DNA of 64,000 nucleotides from Bedellia somnulentella (GCA_963576735.1 OY755191.1:6787608-6851607), one strand, 5' to 3'; shown: positions 23,116 through 35,215, numbered from the stretch's first letter. The notes: a model not told the origin generated them from the letters alone. Translations and numbers: made by a program.

Positions 23116-23929
23116 AGCAAAAAGTAGCTTTATTGTTTGTTCTTGCAGAAAATTATACTCTAGTTTAATAACACCAAATGCAACATCTATTTTGGGAGAA
23201 GAACGTTTTGCGGTCGGATCCAACTCACATGTCATTGTGATCTCAATACGGGTATTGTTACGGGGAAAAATGAACTAAATCGTAAACTTTCGTTCGCTAT
23301 GACCAAAGCAGAATCAAAGATTCCTCTAGTTTTGGGAATACCAGTTTATTAATCTGTGATAGCAATTAGCAACAAATTCAACATAATTGATGGTTAGTTG
23401 AGTTTTGTATGATTGTTATAACAAGAATGTAAGCATTCATAATTAAACATTAGTTTCCGCCATTTTGCGGCTGGATGAAGTTGGGAGTTCAGAGAGTGTC
23501 AATCAGTTTACCACCAACTGAATTATAAATAGGCTTACTAGGAAATTTGCTTTGTTTTCTTAGCTGCTCTGCTGTTTTGGTTCGTGAGTAAATATCTATA
23601 AACGCATTGACAGAGGTGATTGGTTAAAGTACGAAATAGCTTTCAAACAAATTATCTGTTTTAAGGGATACACTTTTTATAATATAAACTCTGATTATTT
23701 GTAATTGTTAAGAACTGACTCCATTTTTATTGGCTTTTAACTTGGTTGGTTTTTTTAACCTCCACAAAGTCGTCAGTCAATCTCTTCGTAAGCTTAACCA
23801 CACTGCTCAAGTGAAGTCCGTCGACGCCTTCACTACAGAACCTTAGAGCCCCGATTGCAGTCGCTTCTGCGTCACTACGACTTTTAGGCTATATTAGTTA
23901 CCCGAATCTATGGATCACGTTGTGAAATT
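23116..23929. other. Unassigned stretch
   Basis: Not found in copy C. A tataaatagg sequence near 23524 resembles a TATA box, but I see no gene or LTR downstream that would give it meaning. Confidence 0.4.
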
Positions 23930-25071
23930 CCGATTAATGGCCTTTTCACAGCCGTTAGGTGACACTAAGGTTACTGAGGCCCATTGTAGAAGGCCACGTG
24001 ATCCATCCACGTAACTCATAACCACCCAACATACATATGCACATTAAAGTATTGATAAATAGACTAGATTATTGTTCAGCAGTTTTACAAAATAACAAAA
24101 AGGTATCTTAAATTCAGCGGGTTGGGAATCAACGATTTTCATCTTCGTTCGTATTTTATTTGTAGGGAAATTAACGCCTAATAGTTAATGTACCGCAGCA
24201 GGGATAAGTAAATTTTATGAGGTCTAAAAAATTGTCAAATGAAAATGCATAAAATATTTACCAATACCAAATATGTTAATCCGAATTGGAAAACTTCTCA
24301 AAAAGGTGGTCGTAAACAGGGAAGATAAGCCATTCAAACATTGACCTTCTATAGTGAAACTGTGAGCCTTTTCTGGACTAAACAAACTGAATATTAATAA
24401 CTAGTTTTCCATACCCATATATTTATGAACTTGCGCAATAAAAACGTCCCGTTCTATAAAAACTTGTAATAAGGACACTATGAACAAACTCACGATAAAT
24501 TGTATCAAATAAAAGCTTTATGATCGACACTGCACAATGAAACACCGACCAAACTCTATTGAAGTGAAAAGCCATCTTGAGTTAGAATAGAATGAAGGAG
24601 CAGCGGCTTTGTGTTGGAGCTGAGAAGAGGCGATCTGCAGGGGCGGAGGGGCGAAGGGGCGCAAGTGAGGGGTGCAGGGGCCGGAAGACGCAATCTAGTT
24701 CCAGTGTCGAAGCTTGTTTACAGAACTCTATCTCATTATGTGGTAACGTATTCAGTAGCCGTAGTCCTTGATGTTAGCTAAAATTAATCCACAACACCTT
24801 TTAACACAGGAGCGCTCGAGCGAAACGGTCCTCTAGGGTTAGAGAAATTTATACGCCACATTGCCTATTCTAAAAGGTTTTCCGACAACGAAATAAATAA
24901 ACAAACACAGAGGTGAAAGATATAATAAATGATGTCATGCGTTGTATCTCACCTGCTTTAGTGTCAGGTGACGGATAGATGGAATAAAGAGGTCAACCTC
25001 CGTTATTGATTCGGCATTAATGCATTATAATTATAAAAGCTCAAACATTACTTTATTATAAAATACATACA

Positions 25072-25735
25072 TATATATTCTCACGCCGTTAGTTCCCATT
25101 AGGGTAGACAGAGACTATCGATCGCCACTTTGTACGATCCTGGCAAATCTCTCTGGCTTCGTTTACATCCATCAATCTTTTCATACATGCTCTTTTATTC
25201 TTCATACTATGGACACCTGCCTTTTTGACCACATTTTCTGTTTGATCCAAATGTGTCCTCCGAGGTCGTCCTCTACTAACATTACCTTCCACATTGGCTC
25301 TATATATCTCTTTCACCAATTTACTGTCATCCATCCTCTCTATGTGCCCAAACCATCTCAACATTCCTTTTTCTATCTTTCTTACAATATCATCTTTTAC
25401 ACAACACCTTTTACGAATCACATCGTTACTCACACGATCACATAATCTTACATTATAAACTTTTCTGAGGGATCTCATTTCTACTGCATTCACTCTACTT
25501 TCATGCTTCTTCTGCCACACCCAACATTCACTGCCATACATAAGCGTAGGAACGAGGACAGCATCTTGCACAGCCTTTTCAGACACCGACTGACTAGACA
25601 TTAGACTATCCAGTGCTCCATTTACCGCATTACCCTTTTTCACTCTTCTCTCGATATCTTCATCACCCTTTCCATCCCTAGTAAACAAACTTCCTAAATA
25701 TACAAACTCTTTCACTTGTAATATACAAACTCTTT
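25072..25735 (-). mobile_element. RTE-type LINE, 5' truncated
   Basis: Minus-strand 3' part of the same RTE family as 48246-49127. Its 3' end is at the left: (TACAT)n then tctcacgccgttagttccca. The homologous site in copy C (near 61090-61130) lacks it. At the 5' end a short stretch (atatacaaactctttcactt) is duplicated in tandem near 25695-25745. Confidence 0.85.
25089..25715 (-). CDS. RTE reverse transcriptase C-terminal fragment
   Basis: An open frame of 208 residues coding the end of an RTE-type ORF2 protein, downstream of the RT catalytic core. Motifs: FVYLGSLFTRDGKGDEDI, VPTLMYGSECWVWQKK, KGMLRWFGHIERMDDSK and GRPRRTHLDQ, finishing KWRSIVSVYPNGN. It lacks the endonuclease and the YADD-box region, and has a three-residue deletion relative to the 48.3-kb copy after QSVSEKA. 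The upstream part of the element is absent, so no working enzyme can be made; the frame simply has not yet decayed. Confidence 0.85.
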   Translation of the reverse strand: MKEFVYLGSLFTRDGKGDEDIERRVKKGNAVNGALDSLMSSQSVSEKAVQDAVLVPTLMYGSECWVWQKKHESRVNAVEMRSLRKVYNVRLCDRVSNDVIRKRCCVKDDIVRKIEKGMLRWFGHIERMDDSKLVKEIYRANVEGNVSRGRPRRTHLDQTENVVKKAGVHSMKNKRACMKRLMDVNEAREICQDRTKWRSIVSVYPNGN

Positions 25736-26886
25736 TACTTGTATAAAATAATGCTTTTCAAAATCTTAAAAATGAATTAAGTATCGGATTATGGGTAGTA
25801 TATGTTTTTAACATAATGGGACTCACACTCCTATGTTAGTATAATCAGAGATGTGTATTGATATCTGTGATGGGAGAGTTACAGATATATTGTAACAAAG
25901 GAACGGTATAAACTAAATGAGGGTTAACTAAAGCATTAATTCAGTAAACATTACCATCCATCAGCTATTCATTATTGTTATTAGTAGGACGAAGCTCAGT
26001 ATAAGTGCAGATATAACGTTGGGTAAATTGCAATTAAAAGTCTCTGTCTATAAAATCAAAACCAATGACATGAATCTTGAGTATTAAGCTTCACTACAAA
26101 ATACAGTGATCTTTTTGAGTACTTCAGTATTAAGTCAGAATTTTGTTGTACCTTACGCTATAAGTTTGCAATCAACTTACAAAAAATTGTGCATTATTAT
26201 TTTAATATACTTATGTAAAATGATATATAAGATCCGCGTTTGAAAATGCCGACTATATTTTTTAATGAAAATTTGTTGCATATATTTATGAAAATTTATA
26301 TTAATCCTGAAGTTACTGTAGGTTATGTACAGGTTGACTATTAAATACACATCTAGGTTCTTTCAAGTTGGGGAATATGACTGTTGCTTTTGCTTTAGAT
26401 ATGGGAAATATCTCTTATTTCGATTCAATAAAATCGACAAGACAGCTATACTTGCTTAGTAGTCTTATGACAATGTATTCGATAAGCATAACCCGGAATA
26501 TTTCTGACTGGAACTTCACGGAAATCAGATTAAAGCATTAATTGAGGGCGTAATTCATTATTTACTAACAGAGCCTTCATCTTTCAGGCTATAAATAAAT
26601 TGTGCTGTACTTAAAATTATGGTTACTTTGATGTGTGGCACGCTGCCCCGAGAAGGTTGTTTTGATGTTTCTGAAGGTTTCAAGGTAAAGGGAAAAAAAG
26701 GATATGTTTATGTTATGCTAGTAGACCCATGCAACCTCGTCTGTGTGACATATCACCTATCTACAACCAAATTTTCTACCAGTTTAACAAACATCATGTA
26801 CATACATACGACTGACGCCATTCATTGCGAATGGAGTAAGCAGAGACTATCGATGAATTTTATCTACCACACCTTTATATTCTACT

Positions 26887-27370
26887 AGCTGACCCGACAG
26901 ACTTTGTACTGTCAAATTTTCTTATGATAAAATTTTTGGCGTTTTTTCCGGTACTCTTAGTTCAATCAGCCGTGATTATTTTATTGGTCAAAGTTCAGGG
27001 CAGTCACTATTTGGGTTATTATTTGCTGTGTAGTTTCGGCTTAGAATAGCACTACCCCATTTCTTCCGGTGGGTGCACGTAGGAGGCGACTAACGGTATT
27101 GAGGCTCTTAAGGGATTTTCGGGCGATGAGGTTGGAGACCCATCATCAAAAACCTTTATTTTTCCATCTTTTCCCCACTTAAATTGCCAAAAGTGACTGA
27201 GGAATTTCTAATTTCATAGATCTGACTACGCCATCTAGGGATTTTCAGCCATGAGTATATGTGTGAATGTATCTTGCATTCTGCCAAATTTCATTGAGGA
27301 GACTTGAGGAGCCTTTTCGCCTCAAACACACAATAAACATCCAAACATCTAAACTTTCATATTTATAATA
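26887..27370 (+). repeat. Dispersed repeat split by SINE-A
   Basis: ctagctgacccgacagactt at the left and aaactttcatatttataata at the right are, from general knowledge, the two ends of a common lepidopteran interspersed repeat. A SINE-A (27023-27272) lies between them. The whole is missing from copy C (62160-62390). Confidence 0.6.
27023..27272 (+). mobile_element. SINE-A copy
   Basis: Complete copy (gctgtgtagtttcggcttag to gtgaatgta) nested in the dispersed repeat at 26887-27370. Confidence 0.8.
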
Positions 27371-27882
27371 TTAATAAAATGATATTTAAATTCATAACTG
27401 TTTGTCCTTTATACAGAAAACCCTTGTGTTTTGTAATATTGAATTATATATCAAATGTTTTCTCTTACAGTCCAAAAGTGTATGCACTATATTCAACCTA
27501 TTATCGTAGCAATCACATTATATTGCATTGCAATCGGGTGTTTCAATTGCTAGTAAATTAAAGTATGATACAGGATCCGAACACAATAGCACATAACTAC
27601 TCACCGTTAGGTATGACGTAACGTTAATTCACCTGAAATTTTATAGGTTACCTCATAAAAAATATACCTTCGGATAACTCTAGCTTTTTATTAGGATACG
27701 ATTCCCACGAGTTAATTTTACGATCTAGTACTAGGAAATACAATGGTCATGTCGTAAGAAATGATAGTTGTGGAATAGCAACAAATAGTCATAAATCTAC
27801 TGATATGATTTACAATACAATTTGGTTATGTAGTTTTTTTATATCTAGTTGTCAAATTCATTTCAGACTCTTTGTTTTCCGG

Positions 27883-28015
27883 CGGGCTGATTATGTATCT
27901 TTAGCGACCGCGATTGTGTCCTGTGCAAGTTGCAATATTGTCGCTGTCAAATGTGTCAGATTGCATACAAATTTATGACAACGACAATCGTGCAACTTGC
28001 GACATAATCAGGGGG
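27883..28015. mobile_element. 133-bp MITE with CCGG duplication
   Basis: Inverted ends CGGGCTGATTATG and CATAATCAGGGGG, flanked by CCGG on both sides (27879-27882 and 28016-28019). Copy C has one CCGG and no insert (near 62878), so the boundaries are supported by an empty site. The interior is itself imperfectly palindromic. No coding capacity. Confidence 0.82.
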
Positions 28016-28669
28016 CCGGATTGTAGATTACACTGTACAAGAGGAAGTAACAACACGGTATGTTTGACAGCGGCTCTACTTTGCATTTCTGGATTTCTAC
28101 GAGTATATAAGTTGCTTGCTAATAAATTAAGTTAATCTTTTTAAGGTTTAAGGTTCTGTTTTTAGACCAATTTCCTCTACGCTATATTTTTTTGGCATTT
28201 GAAACATTTATTGAGATTCGATATGTGAGAATAAAGAGTAGAAATAAATCATAAAGCAGCATCTCGCACTTTTTGACGGACTCTGTCAAATCTTTCCGTC
28301 CGGTACATGATAGATATCATTATAATTAAACTCAAATATCAGCTATCATGAAACAAACAAACATAAACTCACGCCAATAAATTCCATGAGGGTAAGCAGA
28401 GACTATCGATCGCCACCTGATACGATCCTGACAAACCTTAGAAACATGTTTTTCTAAGTATATTAATGTTCTTGGTTTTGGTGGGTCGTTACTATTGAAT
28501 CATCTTGATTTCTTCAAATTCACTTACTAATTCTCAAACTTCAAATCAATTTTACGCGCAGTCTTACAAAATTACAAGTATAATCATAGACAGATAATTA
28601 TGTTTTCATCAATGATTATTATATATTGGTAACATTTCGAATATTCGAATATTTTATGTTTGTATCTAT

Positions 28670-28925
28670 ACTTGTTTGCTTGTTTGCATGCTTGGTTGCA
28701 TGTCGGGGGTGCAGGGGGGCAGAGCCCGCAGACAAAGAAAAGTTAGGTCTCATTTAGTTAGGTTAGGTTAGGTTAGATTATGTATAAAACGAGCGAGCGT
28801 AGCGCAGCGGAGCGAGCACCTAAATGCCTGATGCATGCCTATATGCATACTTGCTTGCTTGCAGCTTGCTTACATGCTTGCTACATATAAGGGACGGGGG
28901 GCGGAGTATAGTACTTACATAAAAT
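28670..28925. repeat. GC-rich repeat with TTAGG run
   Basis: Contains ggtgcaggggggcagagc, a run of about three to four ttagg units near 28757-28778, and gcttgcttgcagcttgctta-type short repeats. Absent from copy C. TTAGG is the usual insect telomere unit, but the run is too short to call a telomere. Confidence 0.6.
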
Positions 28926-29290
28926 ATGCCTGCAAAATTATTCATAGCAGTAGGTATCATTCAATACATCTGTATTTCAAATGTATGGAAAATGATTTTT
29001 TGGAATAGTGATTATTCGGAAAAGCAATATTGCGGAATTAAAGTATATCTGGTTTTTGATTCTGTGGGAATCCATTCTAGTGGTTTATCATAATGATAGT
29101 AAAGAAAAAAAAAGTCAATCGATAATTTGGAATGTAAGAATATGGTATTTGAAATTTCGGTGAAACAATATTATGGCAATTGAAAAAAAGTCGATTAGTT
29201 TTCGGTAAAATAATATTCGGGTTTAAAAGTTTCGGATATACAGTATGTAACCTTATATATTGCAAACGATCAAAATCTTACATTACACTA
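28926..29290. other. AT-rich repeat-like stretch, private to copy B
   Basis: Repeated attcgg/ttcgg motifs around tattcggaaaagcaatattg suggest a dispersed repeat of unknown class. Not present at the matching position in copy C (63541-63600). Confidence 0.45.
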
Positions 29291-29720
29291 TGTCAATATC
29301 ACTTTATAATGCGGTGAAAACTCAAGTTAAAAATAACAAAATGAAAAAACAATCAAAAGTAGTTCCTTTCCGCGACGCTGTTATAACAACGACATTTTAA
29401 TCCGAATGAATTCGAATTAAAACTTGCAAGTTCTCTCCATCATAGTTCTAGAAAAACCATTTAGTTCCAGCAATTAAAAAGGTCCTGAGAAACTTGCCAA
29501 AATGTTTTCAGAGCAAGAGTTATACGAAGGAGGATATCCATTTTGTAAAGCCTTTTGTGCAAGTTCACAGGTAGTTCGGAGTTTGTGGAACAATCGCAGC
29601 TTTGTTTGAGGAGCAAATAAATCTGACGACGGACACCTGGCTTGTCGTTAGTGGTTGCTCTACAATTGTACTGCATGCCTCCCTCGCGTTGGAATCGATA
29701 CCGGCCGCCGCTGCATTCAC

Positions 29721-30123
29721 CGAGTCATTCTACAATCGAATTGGAAATCGGATGACTATTACTCGTACTTCTATTAGCAAAATGTCGGACTTCGACTGGA
29801 GTTTTGTATTTGTAAGCCGATGATATTTGTGGATGAAGTATTGGAATCTAAGCGTTAATTTATTATATTTTACAACAATTTCACAAACAGAAGCCTGAGT
29901 TTTGAAACTATAGCTTATTTGTTTCGCGATGTGTAGAGACTTTTTAGTATAGCGCTAATTATTGGAGCGAATCTCCATTTACCCCCGAATTTTGTATTAG
30001 GCTTGTCACAGAACTCCTTCTAAACGGTTGATCCGATAATAGCCAAATTTTGCACGATATGGTTCAAGACATCAATGACAAGGTTTTAACAAAGAGAAAA
30101 TTTAGAAGATATTACCATTGAGG
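29721..30123. other. Right flank of block P10, no gene
   Basis: Continues past the end of the matching copy, which runs off the window at 64000. Nothing recognised. Confidence 0.4.
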
Positions 30124-30395
30124 TATGCTGTGTAGTGTCGGCTTAGAATAGCACTACCCCTTTTCTTCCGGTGGGTGTACGTAAGAGGCGACTAACGGTA
30201 TTGGGGCTTTTAAGGGATTTTTGGGCGATGCGGTTGGAGACCCATCACCAACAACCTTTATTTCACCATCTTTTCCCCACTCAACTTTCCAAAAGCGGCT
30301 GAGGAATTTCTAATTCCTTAGCTCTGGCTACCCCTTCTACGGATTTATAGCTGTGAGTATATGCATGTATGTATGCATGCATGCATGCATATGCA
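30124..30395 (+). mobile_element. SINE-A, full-length, 11-bp TSD
   Basis: Well-preserved copy flanked by taccattgagg (30113-30123 and 30396-30406). The tail has diversified from (ATGT)n to (ATGC)n. Confidence 0.88.
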
Positions 30396-30604
30396 TACCA
30401 TTGAGGAATAATCACCCTTGAAAGATTCCCATGCTATCTCTTTAATTTTGTTCAGTTTTGCTCCAAATTTTGGCATGAGAAGCTTTATTGCCCACCTAGT
30501 TTTTTATCATCAGCCACTGCTCTTGACCTGGTTAATTTTAAGTCATTCGGTGAACTCTATGGTTTAGCCTTATATTGTAGCCTTTTGTTTTACGCGACTG
30601 CACT
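30396..30604. other. AT-rich, nothing recognised
   Basis: No repeat end or coding region identified. Confidence 0.4.
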
Positions 30605-31735
30605 TTTTAACCGACTTCAAAAAAAGGAGTGTTCTCAATTCGACACGTATTTCGATTAATTTTTTTTAGTCGGAAGGAAAATACTTTTGGAACTGTACCA
30701 TGATGAGGATATCAGGGTCTGATGACGGGATCCAGGAGAAGTCGAGGGGAACCCTCAAATTTTATTGGCACATGTACCGCGTTTTACATATTTTCTGAAG
30801 TTATATTGGCAATTGCTTCTGGAAATCATAATATTATGCTGCTGAGCTGATGATGGAAGGTGTAGGTCCTCAATCACTAGGAGTTAGGAAATATTTCTTT
30901 CAACATGCTATTTAGATGTATACTCCTCTTCGTAGCTTTTATGCAGAGAAGTACAGGTTCACTAAACATTTCTTTTGTTATGTTATTGTTACCGAGAAAC
31001 CACAATGAGACCAGTTCTGATGATGGCATCCCAGGAAATCGAGGGGACTGTATCACGTGAGAACACTGTCCAAGCAAATCGTGGGTACTCTGAACAACAG
31101 GTGACAATGTCACGTTATGTTCAGAAGTATTACTACCTCTGCTAACCCCTTCGCCTTCGGGGAAATTCTGCGTTAATGTTTGAGTCTTTTTTGAGTCAAG
31201 ATGTAGAATTGTAGACCATCGCCTTTCGAGGGATTTCAAGAACAATGTAAAGTTACATATGGTTGAGCCTATTTAATACTATGCAATATGCTAAAATCTT
31301 CAATTCGTACAATAATAGAAATACGAAGAATAATACAGTAAACGTCGCTTCCTCATCTGAGACGCATCTTTGCCAGGTCTACCTATCTCTAAAACTCGTA
31401 AAATAAAATAATTCTAAAAATTGTCGGTGCCAGTCAAACAAAACTAAATTCACCCTACTATCTATCTCTGATTATTGTATCCTACCTTGTACATGTACAT
31501 AAAGTGCGAAATACGCACTTATTATCAATTATCACGCAGGCTGGCACCGACTCACAAATTAATTTAAGAGAATTTTGAGATTTAGGTAGGTTGAACTGAC
31601 GCGTGTGGAATGAAGAAATTCCTAAGGTGTTGATCAGAGTACTCATATTTAATGAAAAAACTTCTTCGTTACTTTTTAGTACTTGGTTGTTTATTTTCGG
31701 TTGATTTTTCAACTATGAAGTCGGTTTTTTATGTG
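30605..31735 (+). repeat. Composite repeat with AACCGACTTC ends
   Basis: Starts aaccgacttcaaaaaaagga and ends tatgaagtcggttttttatg; collinear with 7270-8560. It includes a SINE-B fragment (about 31045-31172) and at 31420-31735 the spacer and right arm of the inverted-arm element seen whole at 7963-8579. No coding region. Confidence 0.65.
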
Positions 31736-31798
31736 AAGTAAAGTATCGTGAAGAGTACTACATGAATATTAGTGATATTAGTTAGTTTATATTTGTGA

Positions 31799-32184
31799 GA
31801 TCCCTCAGAAAAGTTTGTAATGTAAGGTTATGTGATCGTGTGAGGAATGATGTGATTCGTGAAAGGTGTGGTGTAAAAGATGATATTGTAAGAAAGATAG
31901 AAAAAGGAATGTTGAGATGGTTTGGGCACATAGAGAGGATGGATGACAGTAAAGTGGTGAAAGAGATCTATAGAGCCAATGTGGAAGGTAATGTTAGTAG
32001 AGGACGACCTCGGAGGACACATTTAGATCAAATAGAAAATGTGCTCAAAAAGGCAGGTGTCCGAAGTACGAAGAATAAAAGAACATGTATGAAAAGATTG
32101 ATGGATGTGAATGAAGCTAGAGAGGTTTGCCAGGATCGTACAAAGTGGCGATCGATAGTCTCTGCCTACCCCAATGGGAACTAA
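31799..32184 (+). CDS. RTE reverse transcriptase C-terminal fragment
   Basis: Open from RSLRKVCNVRLCDRV (just inside the element) through EKGMLRWFGHIERMDDSK and GRPRRTHLDQ to the natural end KWRSIVSAYPNGN. It keeps only the last 125 or so residues of ORF2, beyond the catalytic core, so it has no enzymatic function. The absence of stops suggests recent insertion. Confidence 0.85.
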
Positions 32185-32211
32185 CGGCGTGAGAATATGT
32201 ATGTATGTATG
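31799..32211 (+). mobile_element. RTE LINE, 5' truncated, 11-bp TSD
   Basis: A 413-bp insertion flanked by tatatttgtga (31788-31798 and 32212-32222). The empty site is visible at about 12296-12320 in copy A. The 3' tail is gtgagaatatgtatgtatgt. Same family as 48246-49127. Confidence 0.9.
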
Positions 32212-32436
32212 TATATTTGTGACTTTAAAGCCGTACAAAGTGACTCTGTGACGAATATTCTAATTGCAGACAAAAATTGTACTGGACAAGACGTCTGTGT
32301 TTGTATTTAATTAAATAAGAATGAAAGAGGCAAAATAAATGCAGATAGGTACGTAGTGAATCTTCAATACGTGAAATAAATACATTTTACTTGCAATATA
32401 GAAAATACAGTTAGTTTCTTTGATTTAAGGTTGAAC

Positions 32437-32561
32437 TGCAATGACGGAAATAAGACACGTGTTTGCTTGTTGGATATAGGTTTATTACTGCTAAATACTT
32501 ATGACTAACATACAATATATAATAGCAAGAGGGGGACAAGATGCACTCGCACTACACTACA
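32437..32561 (-). repeat. 3' LTR (125 bp)
   Basis: Reads TGTAGTGTAGTGCGAGTGCA to ..TTGCA on the minus strand and holds AATAAA. Closely similar to 35936-36047, which has a roughly 17-bp internal deletion. Confidence 0.9.
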
Positions 32562-32573
32562 CCTTCCCCCTTT
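32562..32573 (-). promoter_or_regulatory. Polypurine tract
   Basis: AAAGGGGGAAGG on the minus strand, immediately upstream of the 3' LTR, the place where second-strand DNA synthesis is primed in LTR retrotransposons. Confidence 0.85.
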
Positions 32574-33942
32574 GCAAACAAAAAAATATTTAATTTAAGA
32601 TATATATTTTTTAGTACACTTTTCATACTTAAACCTTAATGCTATATTAATTAAAATCTAATATATGAAACAAATCGTTGGCCAAACAATTTGCCGCGTA
32701 ATCACAATCAAGTATTTTTTCAAAGACATTTCACAGTACTTTAACCACATATATTTATTTATACATTTCTCCTTCACAATAGTCATTAACATTATTATAT
32801 TTCGTTCATATTTTATAGTATTCTCTTACATTTTTATCATATATTTAAAATAGCTGTGGACAACCATGCTTCCTTCTCAAGTCATATTTTTTTACTTATT
32901 CTTATTCTCTTATCAAGGTACACAAATTACTTCAATGGGTCGGCTACCCTATTACAATATTAAATATTCATACATTAAACTATATATCAAGGTACAAATA
33001 ATAATCAACATGACATGCGCATTTATTTATATACTTATTCTACAGTCTCTCTCTTTCAACACTATTTTGGTGTCCAATTTACTTCACGAAGGGTATTCAA
33101 CCGCGTCATGATCAGATAAAAAGGATTCATAGATCTGCTTTGTACCTTGGTGTACCTTGTATGACTTTTTATACTGCATTCAAAAACTTTCCGTTATTCT
33201 TACATACCATATTTAGTTATCAATTGGTAAATAATCGAAATAAAATTTGAGTGATCAAGTCAAATGAACATCAAAAACTTAGCAATTGAAACTACCATAC
33301 AACAAACTACATTTCATCAACTTTCAAATCCATCATACTAACTTTGTCTACATTCCATTACCTTTTTTAATCCTAACAATCACATCACGTTACCATCTCA
33401 ATCGTACCACACACAACAATGATTTCAAACAATTCTTCACTCCATTTACGACGCTTAGCTCTAAAATAAAATTATTCATAATTAAATTATTAATTTCACC
33501 TATTATTATTACATTTTGTTCCATTACGGACATCCCGATTTAATATTTTCGTTTACAATATTTGGGTAGTTAATATTACATTACAGTATTTATGTAAAAT
33601 GAAATCAACTTCTTTTCGTCATACAGTTAAAATTTTGTAAATACTATTAATGTTTCAAACACGCAAAATTAACGACACAGTCTAACTACAAAATGAAAAA
33701 AAATATTCAACATAAAATTATAGCATATGAAATAACCAATTGAATATTGACCTATATAATGTAATATGATAATATTAATTTTGTAATGAGTTGACATTAC
33801 TGAGAACCTAACAGCGAGTAACATGGAAACTGCAAACTAAACAAAACTGTAAATTGCGCACTATTTAATTACTTATATTTAAATGTATAACTTTAAAATA
33901 AGAAATATGTGATGATATTGTTACACATAAAATATAATAAAC
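32574..33942. other. LTR element interior, AT-rich, non-coding
   Basis: About 1.4 kb of very AT-rich sequence. The open frames here (for example 32866-33111 and 33286-33543) are low-complexity and match no gag, protease, RT or integrase motif. Confidence 0.6.
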
Positions 33943-34306
33943 ATAACATAACATAAACGTTCACGCCGAATATCCCCGAAGGGGTTGGCAGAGGTACTAA
34001 TACTTCTGAACATCACGTGACTTTGTCACCTGGTGTTCAGAGTACCCACGTTTTGCATGGACAGTGTACTCACGTGATAGGGGGCAGGCCTATCGCCGTT
34101 TTGTACGAATACACTGTCACATGACTAAGTACAACTCAGCCATGTGGGTTTCCTCACGATGTTTTCCCTCACCGTTAGCAACCATGATAAATTAACCACA
34201 CATATGTCTTTAGAAAAGACAAATTGGTATAGGCCCGACCCAGGATTTGAACACTAGTCGTTTGCACGATAACCGAGTGTTCTACGCACTGAGCTATCAC
34301 GGTTGC
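33943..34306 (-). mobile_element. SINE-B, full-length, minus strand
   Basis: From the tRNA-like head (agctatcacggttg, complement) at the right to the tail ataacataaacgttcacgcc at the left. Inserted inside the LTR element, hence younger than it or carried with it. Confidence 0.85.
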
Positions 34307-34843
34307 TGCAAAATATATCTAAAATTATTTAAAGTGAAATAAGAAACAAACGAAAATCGATTGTAATTTATACTGTTTCGCGATATTAATAAAAAGTTTA
34401 TTATATAAAAGGTACGACATGACCTTGCATACTATTTAAACATGAACTTTTATTATTTTCAAACGTCAGCGTATGTATTGTTTCTATAATAAAATAATTA
34501 TAATTAACCCAACTATTAAAAACTATAAATATAATCGCTGAAAAATAAATATGACATATAAACAACTAACTTTGTCGTTTCATAAACGCAGACATAAAAA
34601 TATTACCGGCACTATATTTTTCACCATTAATTGTTTTATTCACCGAGTCACTTGCAGAAAATATCTTCAATCTTAAATATTACCTTATGGTGCGTTGATA
34701 ATCACGTAATCTTAACATAGCGCATCAGCTTTACTTTTTTCATGTAAGGATTTCAATGATGGATTTCCTTGTGGTAGAGTTTATAGTATTTTCCCTTTAT
34801 AATTCATAAGTCTATGTTTTCCGGGGTTAATTTTAGTGTTAAC
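34307..34843. other. LTR element interior, no gene
   Basis: AT-rich, nothing recognised. Confidence 0.45.
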
Positions 34844-35215
34844 AGACATGATAGTCCAGTGGGTAGAACACCCGCCCGAAAACAGAAGGGCGTGAGTTCC
34901 AATCCTGGGACGGGCCTACGCCAATTTGTCTTTTCTAAAGTCATATGTGTGGTTAATTTATCATGGTTGTTAACGGTGAGGGAAAACATCGTGAGGAAAC
35001 CCACATGGCTGAGTTGTACTTAGTCATGTGACAGTGTATTCAAACAAAACGGCGATAGGTCTGCCCCCTATCACGTGAGTAAACTGTCTAAGCAAAACGT
35101 GGGTACCTTCTCTCGAAACTAGATGGCGCTTGCCATGTGAGTTCAGAAGTATTGGTACCTCTGCCAACCCCTTCGGGGATAAACGGCGTGAACGTTTATG
35201 TTATGTTTATGTATT
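34844..35215 (+). mobile_element. SINE-B, full-length (reference copy)
   Basis: The clearest SINE-B, about 370 bp. The head has an A-box-like tagtccagtggg and a B-box-like gagttccaatcc, as in tRNA-derived Pol III promoters. The body carries acgggcctacgccaatttgt and catggttgttaacggtgagg. The tail is accccttcggggataaacgg then cgtgaacgtttatgttatg. The tail resembles the end of the RTE LINE, its probable source of reverse transcriptase. Confidence 0.9.

Larger units (their letters stand above)
23930..29720. repeat. Long duplicated block P7-P10, copy B
   Basis: Collinear with 58548-64000 over about 5.5 kb once later insertions are removed. Anchors: ccttttcacagccgttaggt, gaagaggcga-ctgcagg, ttatcgtagcaatcaca-tata, gcaataaa-acgtcccgttcta, gacggacacctggcttgtc. 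Insertions private to this copy: RTE (25072-25735), a repeat plus SINE-A (26887-27370), a MITE (27883-28015) and about 0.7 kb at 28580-29290. No conserved host gene was recognised. Confidence 0.85.
31765..32436. repeat. Block P6, copy B, left part
   Basis: Matches 12280-12540; interrupted by the RTE insertion 31799-32211. The match continues at 36048 on the other side of the LTR element. Confidence 0.78.

Noticed and set aside
23520..23535. TATA box (tataaatagg) as a promoter
   Set aside because: No initiator, gene or LTR structure could be tied to it; AT-rich DNA gives many such matches.
32665..33543. Series of short hydrophobic open frames as possible membrane proteins or retroelement envelope
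   Set aside because: Composition mirrors the very AT-rich DNA, no signal-peptide/transmembrane architecture or retroviral motif is convincing, and frames are short.
34844..34925. tRNA gene (A- and B-box-like sequences)
   Set aside because: The cloverleaf is not maintained and the sequence continues into the SINE-B body; the same head recurs at 15571, 22853, 33943, 43003 and 56818 with SINE sequence attached.
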